DNA from: Paulinella micropora
Taxonomy: Eukaryota > Cercozoa > Imbricatea > Euglyphida
DNA length: 64,000 nucleotides
Assembly (NCBI GenBank): GCA_009731375.1
Contig: BJOX01000024.1
Location: 1,420,722-1,484,721 of the forward strand
Direction: 5' to 3'
Part shown: in pieces, positions 58,251-64,000 of the stretch
Layout of the letters: the number at the start of each line of letters is the position of its first letter
Position numbering within the stretch: the first letter of the stretch is position 1
Notes under the pieces: generated by a model
Told to the model about the DNA's origin: nothing
Seen by the model: only the letters and a program-made list of their open reading frames with translations
The model's database searches: none
Made by a program: the position numbers and the translations under genes

Positions 58251-60766
58251 TCAAGGGAGAACTTTGTTTGATCTTTGGATGAATTTCCGGGGCAAGAATT
58301 TGAAAAAGCGACACACTTTTATTAACACAATGGTTTCGCACAATGTTGAGAGAGCCGTTGGAGAGAAAAAAAAAGAAAGTTGAAAGCGTTCCAGACTGAC
58401 AGAGGAATTCCACTCTGGAGTTATTCTAGTTCTTCCCTGCAGCCTCAGCCGGCCGAAAATCCAGAAACAAGTTTCTAGTAATTATTGCTGTTGACATTCA
58501 AGACAACCAAAAACTTGAAATTGGGTTTTAGCTTTTGTGTCAGATTTTCAGTTTTGGTTGGAATTTTGCCAGATTTGGTTGGAAATTTAAATTTTTCAAA
58601 TTAACGACTATGTTCGTCCGCAAAACATCGTAAATTTTCGCAAAATGTTACAGTTAAATTGAAAATTTTAAATTTTTGTCACAAAAATGAAAAACTGTCA
58701 CACAAATGAAAATCTGTTACAAAAACTGAAAACTATTTTTTTTTCTCAGTGAATGTCAACAGCAATATGTTTTTCAAGCGGCAGATTTAAATAAATTTAA
58801 CTGTTCCTCAAGAAGTTATTAATACAAACTCACAAATTACCACCTCCACACACACGGAAACCCGGCCCGGTCGGAGAACGTCAGTAACGTTCAAGAGGCG
58901 CAATCACCACTCTTGAGCTGTGACTGATCCTGTATCACACTGACTGCATTCAAGTTCTAAAAATATCTAACTTTGTAGTAATTTTGATCTACTTCGTAAG
59001 GGTTGACCTATTGGTCTTTCAGACCGGGCCTCTTCAAGCTCAGCTCTCAGCAGCATGAGCCTGTGGCAAGAATTTTTTTTTTTTCACGCAAACACTGTTT
59101 TAATAAAATTCTTGCGTTTCCCTTGATCAAGACCAAATAAGCGGTGTTGTAAAAAAGTCGAAGCAATCGCTTCAAGTGGAAATCTCAAACACTTACTTTG
59201 AACAAAAGCTTTGAAATGACGTCACGCGGCTGAGCATTTTCGTATCCAAATATATTGGCAGAGTGAGAAACTTGAATAAGTTCACAGTTGGACGGTTTTG
59301 CCACTTGTATGTCGTGATATGTCATTAGTATTTCTTAAGGTATGAGAATTCTGAATATATCATTCAGAAAGCTCAGTGCAGTCAACATGATCGTACCTGA
59401 AGTATTCCAAGGACATTACTTAGGCGAAAACAACCAGCTTTGATCTCATCGTTGTCCAATGCCATATATCGTATTGCTATGACAATCCTGAAACCATCCT
59501 TTGAAAGCTCATGATTAACAAGAGGCTATCAAAAGACGTGCGTATCTCAAATATTGATCTAAAAAATGTGGTCAAAGTTGGTACGATCTTGCCACTTGAA
59601 TGCATACGGTTCATATCATCAACTGAGAAAAACGAGATTAACGTGGTGAAGGAGTTTGGTAATCATATTACCAAGTACCATAAGCAAGGACTTCCAGCGC
59701 TCCGTTCTCTACCAACGTTTGTGCCTTGACCCTTTATCGTAGCTCATTAGAAACCTCTTGCCTCATAACTGGTCAACGAACCGCTGCATAACAATAACGA
59801 CAAAGGTGGACTGAGAATAAAGAGTTTGAAGTCATGACTGGCTGTACTTAGCAAAACAGAACTTCGCATGGGATTGTACGCTTAGAACTCTCCTGAGAAG
59901 TTGCAAATTCTTAAGTACAATAACGACGAGTCCACGCGCGCTTCGTTTTTTTGTTCATGATTATGGTTATGACTGCTGCAAGTGCTCATTTAAAAATTGC
60001 ATCAAAAGCTTTGTAATTAGCTGCGTCACAGGTCGTGAGCGCAAAGAAGTTGGGTGAGAAGGATGTGCTCGAATTGAGTGTTCATTACAGCTATAAATTG
60101 GATCTCTCTGATATAAGCACTGATAATAAAGAAATTTGAATTTGAAAATCGAGTTGTTGTGTAATATTAGAACATCCTAGCTTATGAGGACTACGTGTAT
60201 GAACACTTCTGTACTTTCAGCCTCTACCTCAAGGAATCATTGGCAGAACAGGCTGGGAGCGAAGTCTCTAAAAGCTCAAATAGGTTCTTAGTCGTAGTCC
60301 TTAAGCTAGGAAAATCGCCTCAGTAGTTCTTACGTGGAATCAACCATGACTTCGAGCGCATCGTTTACAGCCGATTCTTGCGTTCATGACCTGCGGCAGT
60401 GGCTCGTTAGACAGCACTTGATAAGAGCTGCCCGACAAGCGACTGCCACAAGCAAACAGAATTGGCTGAGAAGGAAGGGCTGGAAGTCATTCGATTTGTT
60501 GATTGAGTACTCAAGAACTAGGCGATTTTTCAGGATATTTCTCAAACCGATCAGCTGCGACCGGGCTTTTCCAAACGCTCGCCTCCAAAAGCCTGCAGCT
60601 TCGCCATGGCGGCCGAAAACGCGGACTAAATACATACACGTATATACATGCATACATAGACACAAACACATACATACATACATAGATACATACATACATA
60701 CATACATGCATGCATACATTATACACATATACTTAATATACATAACAAACACGTAGATAGTTGTAC
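58251..60766. other. Region without a recognised gene
   Basis: AT-rich, with only short open frames. The longest plus-strand ones are 59511-59729 (72 codons, Lys/Ile-rich) and 60334-60756 (140 codons, whose second half is (CATA)n). Neither resembles a known family to me. AAAATG/CTGTYAC-type near-repeats occur at 58680-58735. Confidence 0.5.
60650..60716 (+). repeat. (CATA)n tract
   Basis: CATACATA units with a few interruptions. A related tract is at 60924-60954 inside the intron of the unidentified gene. Confidence 0.9.
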
Positions 60767-61167
60767 CTGCCAGGCGTCAAGGCTGTGTGCGAACAGGCGC
60801 ACCAGGTTGTAAGTCGTCAGCTGCTCCTTGCACTGGTACATCCTGGAACGATAGCCTAAACATACATATAGGTTTACAGATATATAATATGATATGATAT
60901 GATATTGTACAATGCTAGATACACACATACATGCATACATACATACATACATATTACCGTCGCGGCTGAGCACGCAGTCTTTGGGTTTGGAGTCGAAGGC
61001 CAGTTCGATGTCCGTACGCAGCATAGTGGAGAATACACAATCCCCCTCAATCGCCACGCCTGTGCAGCCATAATATAGCATAATATCTTTCACAGTTGTG
61101 TGCTCAATTTTCGTCTGTATGTATTGTGGTGGTCAACACACAATCCCCTTCAACTGTCATGCCATTG

Positions 61168-61236
<69 letters not shown>

Positions 61237-61251
61237 TAGATATAGATAGAT

Positions 61252-61283
<32 letters not shown>

Positions 61284-61899
61284 GTAGGTAGGTAGATAGA
61301 TAGATAGATAGATGCAGCCATCACATCGTTCACAGCTGTGTTCTCAACCTTTATCTGTACGTAGTTAGGTGGAGAACACACAATTCATTCAACTGTTGTG
61401 CCTGCGCAGCCATAACATCGCTCGCAGTTGTGCACTCAATGTTTGTCTGTACGTAGCCAGGTGGAGAACACACAATCCCATCAACTGCTGTGCCTGTGCA
61501 GCCACATTGTCGTTCACACAGCTGTGTGCTCAATGTTTTCTCCGTACGTACCATGGAGAACACACAAACCACCTCAACTGTCATGCATGTGCAGCCGTCA
61601 CATCGTTCACAGCTGACCGTGTGTGCTCAATATTTGCCTGTACGTACCTATGTTTGTATCCATTGATTAATCAATGAATCAATAAAGCCATCTAATCTGC
61701 TACCTTCGGCTTCAAGTGTTGCCTAGTCCGATTTGATCTTTTTGCTCTTATCTATCAATCCTATCTATCTATCAATCCTATCAATCGATAGATAAATGAA
61801 CCTATCTGAGTTGTGGACCTTCGGCTTCAAGTGCTGCCTGGTCGGATTTGATCTCCATGCTCTCATTGACCAGCTCGGGCTCGCAGTACAACTTCGTCA
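60767..61899 (-). CDS. Three exons of an unidentified gene
   Basis: Minus-strand exons 61819-61899 (TKLYCEPELVNESMEIKSDQ, then AALEAE), 60958-61059 (GVAIEGDCVFSTMLRTD, IELAFDSKPKDCVLSRD) and 60767-60855 (GYRSRMYQCKEQLTTYNLVR, LFAHSLDAWQ). Each has AG before and GT after, and codon phases match at both joins (G|GC at each boundary). No start or stop is seen. The gene must continue upstream beyond 61900 and downstream below 60767. The product has several Cys and acidic stretches. I cannot name a family. The intron between the first two exons is filled with a minisatellite and (GATA)n. Confidence 0.6.
61008..61665 (+). repeat. Minisatellite of about 92-103 bp, about six units
   Basis: Units share TGTACGTA, GGAGAACACACAATCC, TCAACTG, GTGCAGCCATCACATCGTTCACAGCTGTGTGCTCAAT. 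Spacings between the ACG landmarks are about 103, then (after an interruption) 92, 95 and 95. (GATA)n at 61168-61310 splits the array. The first, most diverged unit contains the 5' part and splice acceptor of exon 60958-61059, so later units are copies of an acceptor-plus-exon segment. Confidence 0.8.
61168..61313 (+). repeat. (GATA)n microsatellite
   Basis: About 35 tetranucleotide units with a few GATATA and GGTA variants. Confidence 0.97.
61704..61740 (-). pseudogene. Degenerate second copy of the exon end
   Basis: Minus strand reads AAGATCAAATCGGACTAGGCAACACTTGAAGCCGAAG, a close copy of the end of exon 61819-61899, but with a stop (TAG) in place of the Gln codon. A GTAGC donor-like site follows. 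It is a duplicated exon fragment that is no longer usable. Confidence 0.65.
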
Positions 61900-62005
61900 C
61901 TGGACATGGAATGAGAATAATATTATGATACAATAGATGACGATGATGATGACGATGATGATGATGATGATGATGATGACACGATGATGATGATGGTGAT
62001 GATGA

Positions 62006-62007
<2 letters not shown>

Positions 62008-62039
<32 letters not shown>

Positions 62040-62284
62040 GTGCTTCTCAGTCTATGGCGAATGCATTTCTGCACATGTGCCTCCATCGTCTCACCCTCAC
62101 CCGCGAGGGGAGTACGAAGATTTGACGATAGGCTCTACTGACACCCCCGCAAGGCAGCTCCAAGCCTTCCAGACAGACCATTACTTTCAAAGAAAATATC
62201 CTTTGAAAATACTGGCACCGACGGGAATCGAACTGGCGACAGGTCCCAGATGGTAGACCTTAACCACTGGGCTATCGCGGTGCC
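62008..62284 (-). mobile_element. tRNA-derived SINE, copy 1
   Basis: On the minus strand: a tRNA-like head (62284-62213) beginning GGCACCGCGATAGCCCAGTGG and ending with the B-box-like AGTTCGATTCCCG and CGGTGCC. The first and last seven bases (GGCACCG and CGGTGCC) pair perfectly like an acceptor stem. A 170-base body follows (GCGGGGGTGTCAGTAGAGCC, GAGACGATGGAGGCACATGT and on) and a (TTA)n tail. The inner arms of the head do not fold as a functional tRNA, so this is a retroposed derivative. Confidence 0.78.
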
Positions 62285-62285
62285 A

Positions 62286-62286
62286 C

Positions 62287-62339
<53 letters not shown>

Positions 62340-62605
62340 GTGCTTCTCTGTCAATGGCTGATGCATTTCTGCACATGCGCCTCCATCGTCTCACCCGTGA
62401 GGGGAGTACGAAGAATTGACGATAAGCTCTAATGACACCCCCGCAAGGGCAGTTCCAACACTTCCAGACGGGCCGGTATGTTCAATGAAAATACTGGTCC
62501 AGACGGATCGGTATGTTCAATGAAAATACTGGTGGCACCGACGGGAATCGAACTGGCGACAGGGCCCAGATGGTAGAACTTGACCACTGGGCTATCACGG
62601 TGTCC

Positions 62606-62606
<1 letters not shown>
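62286..62606 (-). mobile_element. tRNA-derived SINE, copy 2
   Basis: Head 62606-62533, body down to 62339, (TTA)n tail to 62286. The body has a local tandem duplication (ATGTTCAATGAAAATACTGG twice, 62479-62532). The acceptor-like stem is slightly diverged (GGACACCG). It abuts copy 1: its tail ends exactly where the head of copy 1 begins. Confidence 0.75.
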
Positions 62607-62684
<78 letters not shown>

Positions 62685-62906
62685 GTAATAGTGCTTCTCT
62701 GTCTATGGCGAATGCATTTCTGCACATGTGCCTCCATCGTCTCACTCTCACCCGCGAGGGGAGTACGAAGATTTGACGATAGGCTCTACTGACACCCCCG
62801 CAAGGCAGCTCCAAGCCTTCCAGACAGACCAATACTTTCAAAGAAAATATCTTTTGAAAATACTGGCACCGACGGGAATCGAACTGGCGACAGGTCCCAG
62901 ATGGTA
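62607..62906 (-). mobile_element. tRNA-derived SINE, copy 3, head cut by gap
   Basis: (TTA)n tail 62607-62690, body 62691-62863, start of the head 62864-62906 before the N run 62907-63835. The body is nearly identical to copy 1. Confidence 0.75.
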
Positions 62907-63835
62907 NNNNNNNNNNNNNNNNNNNNNNNNNNNNNNNNNNNNNNNNNNNNNNNNNNNNNNNNNNNNNNNNNNNNNNNNNNNNNNNNNNNNNNNNNNNNNN
63001 NNNNNNNNNNNNNNNNNNNNNNNNNNNNNNNNNNNNNNNNNNNNNNNNNNNNNNNNNNNNNNNNNNNNNNNNNNNNNNNNNNNNNNNNNNNNNNNNNNNN
63101 NNNNNNNNNNNNNNNNNNNNNNNNNNNNNNNNNNNNNNNNNNNNNNNNNNNNNNNNNNNNNNNNNNNNNNNNNNNNNNNNNNNNNNNNNNNNNNNNNNNN
63201 NNNNNNNNNNNNNNNNNNNNNNNNNNNNNNNNNNNNNNNNNNNNNNNNNNNNNNNNNNNNNNNNNNNNNNNNNNNNNNNNNNNNNNNNNNNNNNNNNNNN
63301 NNNNNNNNNNNNNNNNNNNNNNNNNNNNNNNNNNNNNNNNNNNNNNNNNNNNNNNNNNNNNNNNNNNNNNNNNNNNNNNNNNNNNNNNNNNNNNNNNNNN
63401 NNNNNNNNNNNNNNNNNNNNNNNNNNNNNNNNNNNNNNNNNNNNNNNNNNNNNNNNNNNNNNNNNNNNNNNNNNNNNNNNNNNNNNNNNNNNNNNNNNNN
63501 NNNNNNNNNNNNNNNNNNNNNNNNNNNNNNNNNNNNNNNNNNNNNNNNNNNNNNNNNNNNNNNNNNNNNNNNNNNNNNNNNNNNNNNNNNNNNNNNNNNN
63601 NNNNNNNNNNNNNNNNNNNNNNNNNNNNNNNNNNNNNNNNNNNNNNNNNNNNNNNNNNNNNNNNNNNNNNNNNNNNNNNNNNNNNNNNNNNNNNNNNNNN
63701 NNNNNNNNNNNNNNNNNNNNNNNNNNNNNNNNNNNNNNNNNNNNNNNNNNNNNNNNNNNNNNNNNNNNNNNNNNNNNNNNNNNNNNNNNNNNNNNNNNNN
63801 NNNNNNNNNNNNNNNNNNNNNNNNNNNNNNNNNNN
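62907..63835. other. N run (929)
   Basis: Unsequenced. It lies inside the SINE array and probably hides further copies. Confidence 0.95.
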
Positions 63836-63871
<36 letters not shown>

Positions 63872-64000
63872 GTATTAGTAATAATAATAATAATAGTGCT
63901 TCTCTGTCAATGGCTGATGCATTTCTGCACATGCGCCTCCATCGTCTCACCCGTGAGGGGAGTACGAAGAATTGACGATAAGCTCTAATGACACCCCCGC
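63836..64000 (-). mobile_element. tRNA-derived SINE, copy 4, 3' part
   Basis: (TTA)n tail then the body, matching copy 2 most closely (CTGTCAATGGCTGATGCATT). It continues past the end of the window. Confidence 0.75.

Noticed and set aside
59511-59729. 72-codon frame as a small gene
   Set aside because: Length is expected by chance in AT-rich DNA. No homology or context supports it.
60334-60756. 140-codon plus-strand frame as a gene
   Set aside because: The second half is (CATA)n translation, and the first half has no recognisable motif or splice support.
61008-61665. CRISPR-like array
   Set aside because: Units are contiguous imperfect minisatellite repeats without unique spacers, in a eukaryotic genome.
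62213-62284. Functional tRNA gene
   Set aside because: Only the acceptor-type stem and box-like sequences are kept. The anticodon and T stems do not pair, and the unit is repeated with a common body and tail, so it is a SINE head.

Overview
The window is nuclear DNA of a eukaryote, probably unicellular. Its genes are split by GT-AG introns. Introns and intergenic DNA are full of (CA)n, (CT)n, (GATA)n and (TAA)n arrays. Ty3/gypsy-type LTR retrotransposons, a tRNA-derived SINE and a Polinton/Maverick-type polymerase relic are present. The lineage cannot be fixed from the sequence alone. The assembly is gapped: nine 10-N gaps and four long N runs.

1-35234: a giant inverted repeat. The left arm (about 54-16260, read on the minus strand) and the right arm (about 19600-35234, plus strand) carry two copies of one very large receptor gene. 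They are separated by a spacer of about 3.3 kb. I resolved nearly the whole exon structure of the right copy with consistent reading phase. It has a signal-peptide exon in the spacer (18239), then eight tandem type II periplasmic-binding-protein-like (PhnD-like) domains alternating with cysteine-rich ephrin-receptor-like/GCC2_GCC3 segments, then a class C (7TM_3) seven-helix domain and a Ser/Pro-rich cytoplasmic tail. About 10.6 kb of coding sequence (about 3,500 residues) is visible. The middle modules are nearly identical two-exon cassettes (881 + 229 nt) that begin and end in phase 0, so the ectodomain looks recently amplified. The two gene copies differ by substitutions and in-frame indels. 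Two haplotypes joined head to head is therefore as plausible as a genomic palindrome. The spacer also holds a minus-strand fragment of a protein-primed type B DNA polymerase, flanked by diverged inverted repeats.

35235-53006: a nested retrotransposon. An old minus-strand LTR (family 1) is split by an element with about 290-bp LTRs (family 2). That element was itself entered by a 13.7 kb plus-strand Ty3/gypsy element with about 680-bp LTRs of family 1 and a 5-bp target duplication. The inner element is decayed by frameshifts. It has about 4.6 kb of extra coding-like sequence between protease and RT, and its integrase catalytic core is inverted relative to the rest of pol.

53007-57123: the 3' part of a second gypsy element on the minus strand (integrase, GPY/F domain, C-terminal tail, polypurine tract, LTR), cut off at a (CT)n array and an N gap. 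57124-58250 is simple repeat. 58251-60330 has no gene that I recognise.

60767-61899: three phase-compatible minus-strand exons of an unidentified gene, whose middle exon lies at the edge of a roughly 95-bp minisatellite. 62008-64000: a head-to-tail series of at least four copies of a tRNA-headed SINE with a (TAA)n/(TTA)n tail, interrupted by an N gap.

How the parts relate: the receptor should be a plasma-membrane sensor, with bacterial-type solute-binding domains outside and a G-protein-coupled-type membrane module signalling inside. Everything else in the window is mobile or simple-repeat DNA, apart from the small unidentified gene near 61 kb.
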